Of a DNA stretch of 64,000 nt, positions 35,177 through 42,587 are shown in pieces. This DNA comes from an uncultured Phascolarctobacterium sp. (lineage in GTDB: Bacteria; Bacillota; Negativicutes; Acidaminococcales; Acidaminococcaceae): positions 39,275-103,274 of the forward strand of contig NZ_CALDXR010000019.1 of assembly GCF_937920985.1 (NCBI RefSeq), read 5' to 3'. The position numbers and the translations under genes are program-made. Within the stretch, counting starts at the first letter, position 1; every line of letters begins with the position of its first letter. The notes beneath the pieces were generated by a model. The model was not told the origin of the DNA and searched no databases. It saw only the letters and a list, made by a program, of their open reading frames with translations.

Positions 35177-35530
35177 TCAATTCAATAATATAAAGAATAA
35201 ATCCACTTTATATTTTAGCTTAATCACTGAAACAATCCACGGAAAAACAAATACACCCAAAATAGTAAATAATATAAATCTTATAGTATTGCTAAATATA
35301 AATCTACGTTTCATTAATTCTAATTGATCTTTGCTTATTATGTATTTTTGTTCTAACATCTTTTTAAATTCCACATGGATATTCATCCAAACGTAAGCTA
35401 ACATTAACAATATTAATTTTATTGGGAAATACTATTTCCATAATGGAACACTAACTGGAACATCGCACATTACAACATATACGAAGTATAAGACTAAATA
35501 ATAAAATAATAAAATTTTTATTTTCCGCAT
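35177..35530 (-). pseudogene. Membrane-protein paralogue with in-frame amber stop
   Basis: Translation from the ATG at 35530 gives about 32 residues ending PVSVPLWK, then TAG (35432-35434), then YFPIKLILLMLAYVW and on to 35177 in the same frame. The intact paralogue at 37722-38093 reads EAWKAYFPIKLLLIFMAF at that point, so a single codon became a stop. The start lies 3 bp after the stop of a toxin-tail remnant (TGATCATG), the layout of a toxin-immunity pair. A downstream ATG could still give a 77-residue product. Confidence 0.7.
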
Positions 35531-35532
35531 GA

Positions 35533-35763
35533 TCAATTGTCCTTTTCAACTAAGTCATATAAATTCTTTATATCCATGCCTAATACTAAAGGATCTAATA
35601 ATACTTCTGCTTTACTACGTTCTATTGAATCAGTTGCAACTTTATTCTCGCAATTTAAATTTATCTTTATTTTACCACTCTCTATTTTTCAGTGCTGAAA
35701 TAACAACATACTTAAAATCAACTAACTCTTTAGCTTTTTCCTTCTCTTCTGTTGTAATATCTT
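35533..35763 (-). pseudogene. CDI toxin C-terminal remnant, frameshifted
   Basis: Two frames are needed: DITTEEKEKAKELVDFKYVV up to a TAA, then, shifted, SGKIKINLNCENKVATDSI continuing to DIKNLYDLVEKDN and a TGA at 35533. The tail resembles those at 38077-38367 and 38468-38660 and is immediately followed by the membrane paralogue. Confidence 0.55.
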
Positions 35764-35769
35764 GAAATA

Positions 35770-35930
35770 ATACCGCCTTTAAGGTCAGTGTTTTCACCTA
35801 CATTAATCTTAAAGCCATCTTTGCCTGCGTAAATACCGCTTTGGTCTGTAACGCTTTCATATTTACTATCAACATTATCCTTGCTTACATTGCCACTAAT
35901 TCCAGCAAAATCAGCTTTGATATTCCTCAA
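35770..35930 (-). pseudogene. Fragment of CdiA-type haemagglutinin repeat
   Basis: Minus strand encodes NIKADFAGISGNVSKDNVDS, then KYESVTDQSGIYAGKDGF and KINVGENTDLKGGIIS, a typical CdiA pre-toxin repeat segment. It overlaps the end of the 149-residue gene by 20 bp in another frame. A near-identical fragment is at 38690-38846. Confidence 0.7.
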
Positions 35931-36360
35931 GATTATCCATTATTTTTTTAATTATACCATCAAATTGAGAATCAAAGTCTTCCCTCTTTATTTTAAATTC
36001 AAAACCACTTACAGTATTACCGAATGATTTAGTTATTCTGTCACGTTCAGGCATTGCAATTTCATATTCTTTCAATTCTTCTCTATAAATGACCTCAATA
36101 AGATAGTGCATATTAAAAAAATGATTCCATATTTTATATTTTGTTTTTTTAAATGGATCAACAAATTCTTCTTTATCATATTTGTAATTTTCTAAGCTAA
36201 GCATTAGGCATCTAAATACTCTTTCTTTCAATGATTTAATATCAACATTTTCAATAATACTACCCATGCTCCTACTAAATCCAATACTTGTAACATGCAA
36301 TGTCAAAATAGATATTTCACCTGTGTTTTTTTCTATATATATGTTTAATAATCCTTTCAT
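35911..36360 (-). CDS. Orphan CDI immunity-like protein, copy 1
   Basis: A 149-residue soluble protein, no recognised family. Its first 18 residues (KGLLNIYIEKNTGEISIL) and last 24 or so (KIKREDFDSQFDGIIKKIM) are almost identical to the copy at 38826-39275, while the middle is strongly diverged. Both copies are flanked by the same two CdiA-repeat fragments, so the whole unit was duplicated. Candidate CdiI-type immunity protein by context only. A weak GTGG lies before the ATG. Confidence 0.6.
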   Translation of the reverse strand: MKGLLNIYIEKNTGEISILTLHVTSIGFSRSMGSIIENVDIKSLKERVFRCLMLSLENYKYDKEEFVDPFKKTKYKIWNHFFNMHYLIEVIYREELKEYEIAMPERDRITKSFGNTVSGFEFKIKREDFDSQFDGIIKKIMDNLEEYQS

Positions 36361-36368
36361 TTTGCCAC

Positions 36369-36434
36369 CTACTCTACAATAGCGATATTTGTATTATTTT
36401 CGGCAATCAGGTCTGCTTTTTCTGCTTCACTAGC
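36369..36434 (-). pseudogene. Short CdiA-repeat fragment
   Basis: Encodes ASEAEKADLIAENNTNIAIV and E, then TAG. It matches the end of the fragment at 39284-39437 and abuts the 143-residue gene upstream. Confidence 0.6.
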
Positions 36435-36443
36435 TTTATAACC

Positions 36444-36875
36444 TTACCTACTTAAAGGTAAACCATATAAAAAAGATACTATCTGATCACGACAATCAAC
36501 AAACAATAAAGAATATACATCTCTACTATCATCAAAAATCAATAAAACCTTACCTTTTTTACATATTGTTTTCTTTGCATTTGACTCTATTATTATCCAA
36601 CCATTTTTATTGATACTTTCCTTTAACTGTTCAGATATATCTATATTTTTGCAACTCAAAACACAGTTTAAAGTACAATCTCCTAAAATATATCTTTGCG
36701 TTTCGAGCTTAACTACCTTTGCTTCAGTCGGCACACTCAAATGAATCAATTGCAAATACATAGCTCTTTCTTTGTTTATTACATCATTGCTGTATTTTAA
36801 CAAAGCATTTGAATATACCAATACTGCAGCACAAAACAAACTTAAAACTGCTGTTACAATAAACTGTTTCTTCAT
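36444..36875 (-). CDS. Single-pass membrane/secreted protein, candidate immunity
   Basis: A 143-residue protein with an N-terminal membrane anchor or signal (FIVTAVLSLFCAAVLVYS) and a soluble C-terminal part containing four cysteines. The ATG at 36875, behind GGGGGAT, is preferred to one 12 bp upstream. It lies 14 bp after the 138-residue gene. The two follow a toxin-tail remnant, so they may be immunity proteins. No family is recognised. Confidence 0.55.
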   Translation of the reverse strand: MKKQFIVTAVLSLFCAAVLVYSNALLKYSNDVINKERAMYLQLIHLSVPTEAKVVKLETQRYILGDCTLNCVLSCKNIDISEQLKESINKNGWIIIESNAKKTICKKGKVLLIFDDSRDVYSLLFVDCRDQIVSFLYGLPLSR

Positions 36876-36889
36876 ATTATCCCCCATGT

Positions 36890-37306
36890 TTACAGAAGCG
36901 TTACCATTATATTGTACTTATGAATATCTTTTATGTATTGTATTCTATACTCTAATCTGTTATCTATATATACTCTTGAGGTATCTCCATTTCGCTTGCT
37001 CAATTTATATCCGTCGTGCTTATTAAAAATTGCTTCCGAAAGCTCCTCAAATCCCATATTAGAATTAAAGCTCATATTAATCACTGCCACTCTACCACTA
37101 CTCTTACCAGGATTAAAAGAAATGTAGAAATTACTTATATCACTTTTAGGTAAGTCTAACCTTAAAACCTTTTCAAGAGCAATATCCATATGTGAAATAG
37201 CGTAATCCTCCTCTACCAAATTTCTAGTATTTGGGGAAAAAATGCATAAACAAAATACAATTACCTCTGTTAGCAAAATATATACTATCGACTTATGTAT
37301 TACCAT
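36890..37306 (-). CDS. Single-pass membrane/secreted protein, candidate immunity
   Basis: A 138-residue protein with an N-terminal hydrophobic segment (SIVYILLTEVIVFCLCIF) and a soluble remainder (FYISFNPGKSSGRVAVINMS). AAAGGAG precedes the ATG, which lies 18 bp after the stop of the toxin-tail remnant at 37324-37465. Codon use is AT-rich. Function unknown; immunity is inferred from position. Confidence 0.55.
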   Translation of the reverse strand: MVIHKSIVYILLTEVIVFCLCIFSPNTRNLVEEDYAISHMDIALEKVLRLDLPKSDISNFYISFNPGKSSGRVAVINMSFNSNMGFEELSEAIFNKHDGYKLSKRNGDTSRVYIDNRLEYRIQYIKDIHKYNIMVTLL

Positions 37307-37323
37307 AACCGAACTCCTTTACA

Positions 37324-37465
37324 TCACCATGTAATCGAATAATCAACAATTGCACCTACTGAAAATCCAACCCCAATCATTAATATTTTATAATTATCAG
37401 GTGTAATACCATAATAAACACCGTCAAATGCTTCTAACTTTCCGCCAACAGAAACTCCCCTCAAT
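37324..37465 (-). pseudogene. Polymorphic toxin C-terminal remnant
   Basis: Minus strand reads GVSVGGKLEAFDGVYYGITP then DNYKILMIGVGFSVGAIVDY and SITW before a stop, resembling the extreme C-terminus of haemagglutinin-type polymorphic toxins. The upstream part is missing. The adjoining 37466-37721 stretch has no coding potential I recognise. Confidence 0.5.
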
Positions 37466-37721
37466 ATGTAAAGCCTTTGCTACTGACTAGCGACCTTGTT
37501 TCGAAACTATACTACGCTTACATTCAAACCACAGGAAGTTGTACGTTCACCAATCACAAGCTCTCACCTGCGATAGAACTATTTCTGAAATTTTTTTAAG
37601 AATGATGGAGTAAGCAAAAATGCCAACAACAGCTTTTGACAAAGACAAAGACAAATTATAGCCGCTTTTGCAGTCTTCATATCAACATTAAGGATACCCT
37701 ATTGGGAGCGGAATAGTACTT

Positions 37722-38093
37722 TTAGTTTGTAACCAAAAAACTTAAGTTTACTCCATATACATCACGTATTAAGAGTAATATATATGGTGCTATAAATACA
37801 AAAAAAACTGCAATCAACATAAAAATCAAGGTGTTTTGATAAACAAACTTTTTTCCTAAATGTTCAAACTTGATTTTATCTTTATCTCTATAATACATCA
37901 TTTTTTTAGCATCATTAAAAATTTTAGTCCATAAAAATGCCATAAATATAAGCAATAACTTTATTGGAAAATATGCTTTCCACGCCTCTTCATTTATACC
38001 ACACTCTTTATTCGGTAAGATTATATATATAAGATAGAATATAGAATAGAATATCATGTAGTTCTTTATGTAGCGACTAGTTATCTGTTTCAT
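37722..38093 (-). CDS. Small membrane protein paralogue (candidate CDI immunity), intact
   Basis: A 123-residue protein with three or four membrane segments. It is the only intact member of a family with copies at 35177-35530 and 38358-38471, sharing a W-x-x-YFPIxx motif after the first helix. Its start overlaps the stop of the toxin tail at 38077-38367 by 17 bp, as toxin and immunity genes often do. Multi-pass immunity proteins commonly protect against pore-forming toxins. Confidence 0.65.
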   Translation of the reverse strand: MKQITSRYIKNYMIFYSIFYLIYIILPNKECGINEEAWKAYFPIKLLLIFMAFLWTKIFNDAKKMMYYRDKDKIKFEHLGKKFVYQNTLIFMLIAVFFVFIAPYILLLIRDVYGVNLSFLVTN

Positions 38094-38367
38094 GATTTTG
38101 TTTTAACTCCTCTATGGTTTTTACATCCATTAAAATTCCTATATCATTTAACATCTCTTTTACTCTTATTCTTTCAAAATCATCTGTAATTACTTTATCC
38201 CAATTTATATTATCAACTCTCCCTTTCTTAATTGCAATAGCGAAGGAACTAGCATCGCCATATATACTAATTACTTTAGCTGTTATATCTAATTTATTAT
38301 AAAAATTATTTCCTAAATTATCTTTAATAACATTATATTTTTGGCTATCGTTATCAATCAGATCATG
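38077..38367 (-). pseudogene. CDI toxin C-terminal remnant without a start
   Basis: An open frame of about 96 codons with no start: HDLIDNDSQKYNVIKDNLGN, then NFYNKLDITAKVISIYGDAS and onward to IEELKQNHETDN. The tail pattern (FE-hydrophobic-x-D(V/I)K-x-L) is shared with the remnants at 35533-35763 and 38468-38660. Confidence 0.6.
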
Positions 38368-38471
38368 TTAGCTATAGGAAAATATCGCTGCCACAATGGA
38401 ATATTAATCATATCATTGTAATAAAACCCAAGAATCATTATAAACAGAAAATATATTATTACTCTTCTCAT
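38358..38471 (-). pseudogene. Truncated membrane-protein paralogue
   Basis: Encodes about 37 residues (RRVIIYFLFIMILGFYY then IPLWQRYFPIANMI) and stops where the intact paralogue continues. It overlaps the stop of the toxin tail upstream (ATGA). Confidence 0.6.
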
Positions 38472-38660
38472 TTGTTTAAGATACCACCTGCTGTTTTTAT
38501 ATAAAATAATAGACCTGCATAATCTAATGTATCTTTCAATTTTTCTTGTTCAAAGTTGATTGTTACTTATATTAGTAGTATTGCCAAAGACATCTTCTCT
38601 CTTTAAAGTAACAGTATGATTTTCAAGAGATATTTCTTTGATAAGGCATTAATGTACCTA
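38468..38660 (-). pseudogene. CDI toxin C-terminal remnant, frameshifted
   Basis: EISLENHTVTLKREDVFGNT in one frame, then INFEQEKLKDTLDYAGLLFY ending IKTAGGILNK in another. The stop overlaps the start of the truncated membrane paralogue. Confidence 0.5.
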
Positions 38661-38689
38661 TACTATTTTCTTCATATTGTGCTGGAAAT

Positions 38690-38846
38690 TACCTCGCCTT
38701 CTAAATCAGTATTTTTTCCAATGCCAAAGCCACCTTTACCTGCGTAAATACCGCTTTGGTCTGTAACGCTTTCATATTTGCTATCAACATTATCCTTGCT
38801 AACATTGCCACTAATTCCAACAAATTTAGCTTTGATATTCCTCAAG
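38690..38846 (-). pseudogene. Fragment of CdiA-type haemagglutinin repeat, second copy
   Basis: Minus strand encodes AKFVGISGNVSKDNVDSKYE, then SVTDQSGIYAGKGGFGIGKN and TDLEGEVISS, nearly the same as 35770-35930. Confidence 0.65.
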
Positions 38847-39275
38847 ATTATCCATTATTTTTTTAATTATACTATCAAATTGAGAATCAAAGTCTTCCCT
38901 CTTTATTTTAAATTCAAAACCACTTACTGCACTTCCGAAAGACTTGGTAGCTTTTTTCCTTTGAAGCATTTTTATATAATATTCTTGGTTTTCTTCTATA
39001 TAAGTCACCTCAACAATATAGTGCATATTAAAAAAACGATTCCATGTTTTGTATTTTGTGAGTTTAAATGGATCAAGATTTTCTTTATCTTCACTTTTAT
39101 ATTCAGCTAAACTGAATTTTATGCATTTAATTACTGTCTCCTTTAAAGATTCATTGCTGATATTATCGATAATTTTTCCTATGCTTCTGCTAAACCCAAT
39201 AGTAGTAACGTGATATATCAAAATAGATATTTCACCTGTGTTTTTTTCTATATATATGTTTAATAATCCTTTCAT
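38826..39275 (-). CDS. Orphan CDI immunity-like protein, copy 2
   Basis: A 149-residue paralogue of 35911-36360 with the same length, near-identical ends and diverged centre (for example IWNHFFNMHYLIEV against TWNRFFNMHYIVEV). The alternating conserved-variable-conserved pattern is what recombination through fixed flanks would leave. No family is recognised. Confidence 0.6.
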   Translation of the reverse strand: MKGLLNIYIEKNTGEISILIYHVTTIGFSRSIGKIIDNISNESLKETVIKCIKFSLAEYKSEDKENLDPFKLTKYKTWNRFFNMHYIVEVTYIEENQEYYIKMLQRKKATKSFGSAVSGFEFKIKREDFDSQFDSIIKKIMDNLEEYQS

Positions 39276-39283
39276 TTTGCCAC

Positions 39284-39437
39284 CTACTCTACAATAGCGA
39301 TATTTGTATTATTTTCGGCAGCAAGGTCGGCTTTTCCTGCTTCACTGGCTACGTTGCCACCTTTTATATTAATATCGTTACCACTTGCAATGCTGGTAGC
39401 AAAAGTATTTTCCCTATTGCTAAAATCACTGCGGTAT
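39284..39437 (-). pseudogene. CdiA-repeat fragment at the right edge of the island
   Basis: Encodes SDFSNRENTFATSIASGNDI, then NIKGGNVASEAGKADLAAEN and NTNIAIVE before TAG. It is 9 bp upstream of the copy-2 gene and matches the shorter fragment at 36369-36434. Confidence 0.65.
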
Positions 39438-39478
39438 ACTACAATAAGTCTAAATTAAAACAGAAAGCAGGGTTCACT

Positions 39479-40117
39479 ATGCAATTACCGGAAAAAAAAT
39501 ACATTGCCTCCTTTGATATTGACGCACAAAACACCTTCACCCCGGTCTGCCCCGACGAGCTGCCGGTTTCCGAAGGCGACACCATCGCTCCCGAGCTGAA
39601 CGCCCAGGCGCAATTCGCCAGCCTGCGCCTCGCTTCCCGCGACGCGCACAGCCGTTGCGCGCTCTGGATCAGCGACGCTGAGCACGCTCCGCTCACTCCC
39701 ATCAGCGGCTATCCCGATCTTGATATCCGTTGGCCGGCACACGCTATTATCGGCACCAAAGGCTTTGACTTCATCGACGGCCTCGATGAAGCGGCTTATG
39801 ATTATCAGGTGTTCAAGGGCATTGAAGCAGATAAGCATCCCTACGGCGCCTGCTACCATGACCTGAAGGACACTCTTTCCACCGGTGCCATCGAATATCT
39901 GCGCTGCCATGGTATTACCACCGTTATCTGCGGCGGTCTGGCAACCGATTATTGTGTAAAAAACACTGTACTGCAGCTGAAGGCTGCTGGCTTCGATGTT
40001 ATCCTGAACAAGGCTGCCTGCCGCGGCATTGCTCCCGAAACCATCGCAAGCGCTATGCAGGAAATGGCTGCTGCCGAAGTAAAATTCGTAGAATGCGCCA
40101 AGGAATTAGCTGAATAA
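39479..40117 (+). CDS. Nicotinamidase/isochorismatase family cysteine hydrolase
   Basis: A 212-residue hydrolase of the PncA type, converting nicotinamide to nicotinate for NAD salvage. The triad is visible: Asp in ASFDIDAQNTFTP, Lys in YQVFKGIE and Cys in GGLATDYCVKNTV. The D-x-Q-N-(T/S)-F form near the N-terminus favours nicotinamidase. GC content returns to the chromosomal norm exactly here. It is monocistronic, with a terminator 15 bp after the stop. Confidence 0.88.
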   Translation: MQLPEKKYIASFDIDAQNTFTPVCPDELPVSEGDTIAPELNAQAQFASLRLASRDAHSRCALWISDAEHAPLTPISGYPDLDIRWPAHAIIGTKGFDFIDGLDEAAYDYQVFKGIEADKHPYGACYHDLKDTLSTGAIEYLRCHGITTVICGGLATDYCVKNTVLQLKAAGFDVILNKAACRGIAPETIASAMQEMAAAEVKFVECAKELAE

Positions 40118-40130
40118 GAAACTTACAAAA

Positions 40131-40163
40131 AATGCTGCTGGCTTATGCCCGCAGCATTTTTGT
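40131..40163. terminator. Bidirectional terminator
   Basis: AATGCTGC/GCAGCATT stem flanked by A- and T-tracts between convergent genes. Confidence 0.8.
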
Positions 40164-40175
40164 TTTAACGTAATA

Positions 40176-41402
40176 CTATTCAATTTCACGCAGTGCGTGT
40201 GAGCGACCGGTCAGCGAACGTGCGCCCTTTTCCGTAACCACATAGGTATTTTCCGTGCCTACCAGGCCTAAGCCCGGCAAAGCAATTTTAGGCTCTACGG
40301 CAAAGGTCATGCCGGGCTCCAGCGGCTGCTTAAAGCCTTTGGCTATAGCCGGCGCTTCATCCATCACCAGACCAATGCTGTGACCCAAGAATTTACCGCC
40401 GTTCATAAACGCATCACCGTAGACATTATCAAACTTTTCCATAGTGCGCAAATACAGGTTTTCAATCGGCTCACCAGGAACCATCATGGACACTACCTCT
40501 TGCTCCAGCTCCAGGCAACGCTCCTGTGCCGCCAAAAGCCTTGCACATTGCTCATCCTTTTGCAGACTGCCGAAATAATATACAACAGTCTTATCCGTAT
40601 GATAACCATCAAAGCCGCAGGGAACATCAAGATAAACCAATCGACCGGACTGCAGCTTGCGGAAAGCATTGCCTATGGATTGCACCGCTATACAGGTGCC
40701 ACCGGTACCGCCGGGGCCGTCAAAGCCGGTGCGTACTAAACCGCTCTTGCCAAAAGAAGCCAAACCGACAACCTCCTCGCCCAAGGACTGGTTAAAGCGC
40801 GCCGTTCCGTGTGAACCGCGCTGCACCATCTCGCTATAAAGCTCAATGGCCAGCTGCGCTTCACTGATGCCTGCATGAATCAGCTTCGGAGCAACAACGT
40901 CCAGCACTGTTTCGTGAATAGCGCCGGAGTGTTCCATCTGCTTCAGCTCATAAGCACTCTTGCGCAGACGCAGCTCCTGCAGCACTGCGTCAAAGGAGCC
41001 AACCTCTTCAAAAGCAAAATACTTATGCAGCATGCGCTCCCAATCAAGGGTAGCCTTCTTCGTTTCTACATACATAATGCGTGGCGCACTGCCATAATAG
41101 GCAGCAGCCTCACGAAAGCTGTGCATCGGACGGATATCGCTGAAATGCGATTCATTCACTGCGCGCTCATAATTACGGCGCACCCAGAAAATTGCATCCT
41201 GCGGACGAATCAGCAGCACGCCCTCCTGCATCGTACCCGTAAAATAATACATTGCAATCTTATGATTGACTGCAGCCATCTCCCAACCGGGATGCATTTC
41301 ATCCATCAGGTGGCGAAACTTCTCCATACGCGCCTCCAGCTCACTGGCAGGCACAGGACGAATAGCATCAGTCAATACAGCAGTCTGCTCCAAAACAGCC
41401 AT
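40176..41402 (-). CDS. M24 family metallopeptidase (Xaa-Pro peptidase-like)
   Basis: A 408-residue pita-bread protein: an N-terminal creatinase-like domain to about 170, then the peptidase core. Metal ligands appear in VYLDVPCGFDGYHTDKTVVYYF (Asp pair), LGHSIGLVMDEAP (His) and the C-terminal MTFAVEPKIALPG and TENTYVVTE (Glu). The usual first-ligand triplet is clear enough to suggest an active enzyme. Probably an aminopeptidase P or prolidase of peptide utilisation. It is a single gene. Confidence 0.85.
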   Translation of the reverse strand: MAVLEQTAVLTDAIRPVPASELEARMEKFRHLMDEMHPGWEMAAVNHKIAMYYFTGTMQEGVLLIRPQDAIFWVRRNYERAVNESHFSDIRPMHSFREAAAYYGSAPRIMYVETKKATLDWERMLHKYFAFEEVGSFDAVLQELRLRKSAYELKQMEHSGAIHETVLDVVAPKLIHAGISEAQLAIELYSEMVQRGSHGTARFNQSLGEEVVGLASFGKSGLVRTGFDGPGGTGGTCIAVQSIGNAFRKLQSGRLVYLDVPCGFDGYHTDKTVVYYFGSLQKDEQCARLLAAQERCLELEQEVVSMMVPGEPIENLYLRTMEKFDNVYGDAFMNGGKFLGHSIGLVMDEAPAIAKGFKQPLEPGMTFAVEPKIALPGLGLVGTENTYVVTEKGARSLTGRSHALREIE

Positions 41403-41445
41403 AGCAATACTCCTTTCGTTATCAAAGCAAAGTATTTATACGTTA

Positions 41446-42255
41446 TTAACCAAGATATTGCAAAATTTCCTTAGCATGCTGTAAAATAATATCCGGCTTA
41501 ATAGAACCATTTTCCACATCTTCCATGGTTGCCTCACCGGTCAGCACCATCACAGAAAGAATATCGTTGTTCAGGCCAAAGGCAATATCTGTCGCCAGGC
41601 GGTCACCCACCATAGCAATTTCCTCTTTTTTATAACCGGTTTTATCCAAAACCACATCTACCATATACTTATAAGGCTTACCGAAAATCAGCTGCGGCTT
41701 TTTGCCGGTAGCAGTTTTAATCAGCTCCAGCATTGCACCGGTATCAGGAATGAACTCGCCGCCTTCAATCGGACAGCGTACATCAGGATGCGTTGCAACA
41801 TACGGCACACCCTTGTCAATCAGGCGGCAGGCGGTAGTAAGGCGGTCATAGGTAAGTGTCTGGTCAAAGCCGACAACTACATAATCGGCGCCCTCCTCCA
41901 GCGTATTCGTCAGCGTAAAGCCTGCTTCCTCAATCGTTGCCAACAGCTGCGGCGTTCCCAGCACAAACAGCTTCGCACCGGGTTTGTTCTTCTGCATCCA
42001 GTTGGTCAGTGCGTCTGATGAAATCAGGATATTCTCACGCGTAACCGGCACGCCCAGTCCATTCATTTTCTGCACATAATGCTCGTGGCTGCGGGAAGAA
42101 TTATTCGTCAGCAGATAATATTCCTTGCCTGCTGCCTTTAATTTATCAAAAAAGCCTTCCATACCAGGAATCAGTTCGTTGCCCAAATTAATTGTTCCGT
42201 CCATATCAAAAAGAAAACATTTAATTTTCGCTAAGCGAGCGTAATCATAAGTCAT
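41446..42255 (-). CDS. HAD-IIA family sugar phosphatase (NagD-like)
   Basis: A 269-residue haloacid-dehalogenase hydrolase with a type II cap. Motif I is FLFDMDGTINLG, motif II is LLTNNSSRS, and motif IV is MVGDRLATDIAFG with the lysine of motif III in FGKPYKYMVDV. Family members hydrolyse sugar phosphates or nucleoside monophosphates; the substrate is not specified by the sequence. It lies 43 bp upstream of the M24 peptidase on the same strand. Confidence 0.88.
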   Translation of the reverse strand: MTYDYARLAKIKCFLFDMDGTINLGNELIPGMEGFFDKLKAAGKEYYLLTNNSSRSHEHYVQKMNGLGVPVTRENILISSDALTNWMQKNKPGAKLFVLGTPQLLATIEEAGFTLTNTLEEGADYVVVGFDQTLTYDRLTTACRLIDKGVPYVATHPDVRCPIEGGEFIPDTGAMLELIKTATGKKPQLIFGKPYKYMVDVVLDKTGYKKEEIAMVGDRLATDIAFGLNNDILSVMVLTGEATMEDVENGSIKPDIILQHAKEILQYLG

Positions 42256-42442
42256 GCCTTATCCTCCAAACTTAAATATAATAATATTATAAAGCATTTG
42301 CCTTTTTTGTGCTACAATAGACAAGGAAGAAAATCTGAAGCTCAAAAGGATGTTGACAGACATGAAAAATGATTGACAAAAAAATCTTTAGATTACTTCT
42401 GACCTATGTGCTGCTTGCTGATAGCTAATTACGGCAAATCTA

Positions 42443-42525
42443 GAAAAATATGCATTTTCTACAGAAAAACATCCTGAAAATCTGCATTTTTCTCTCTGAA
42501 ATACCATGAAAATCTGCATTTTTGT
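42443..42525 (+). repeat. Three phased near-palindromic repeats before the AAA ATPase
   Basis: AAAATMTGCATTTT occurs with TGCATTTT at 42451, 42482 and 42514, a spacing of 31-32 bp (three helical turns). The last copy abuts the -35 region of the ATPase promoter. The whole 42256-42587 interval has no gene. Confidence 0.6.
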
Positions 42526-42553
42526 TGAAGGTATGTAATAATACTGTTATAAT
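42525..42553 (+). promoter_or_regulatory. Promoter of the AAA ATPase (extended -10)
   Basis: TTGAAG and TATAAT with 17 bp between and an extended -10 (TGTTATAAT). Confidence 0.65.
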
Positions 42554-42587
42554 AAAAGCATAAACTTATGCTTTGAGGAGGATGAAA

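Noticed and set aside
37466..37721. Insertion sequence or intron fragment in the CDI island
   Set aside because: The stretch looks foreign, but I could find neither terminal repeats nor a transposase or intron core in it.
34509..39110. Plus-strand ORFs across the CDI island
   Set aside because: They are AT-rich shadows without ribosome sites, opposite recognisable minus-strand fragments.
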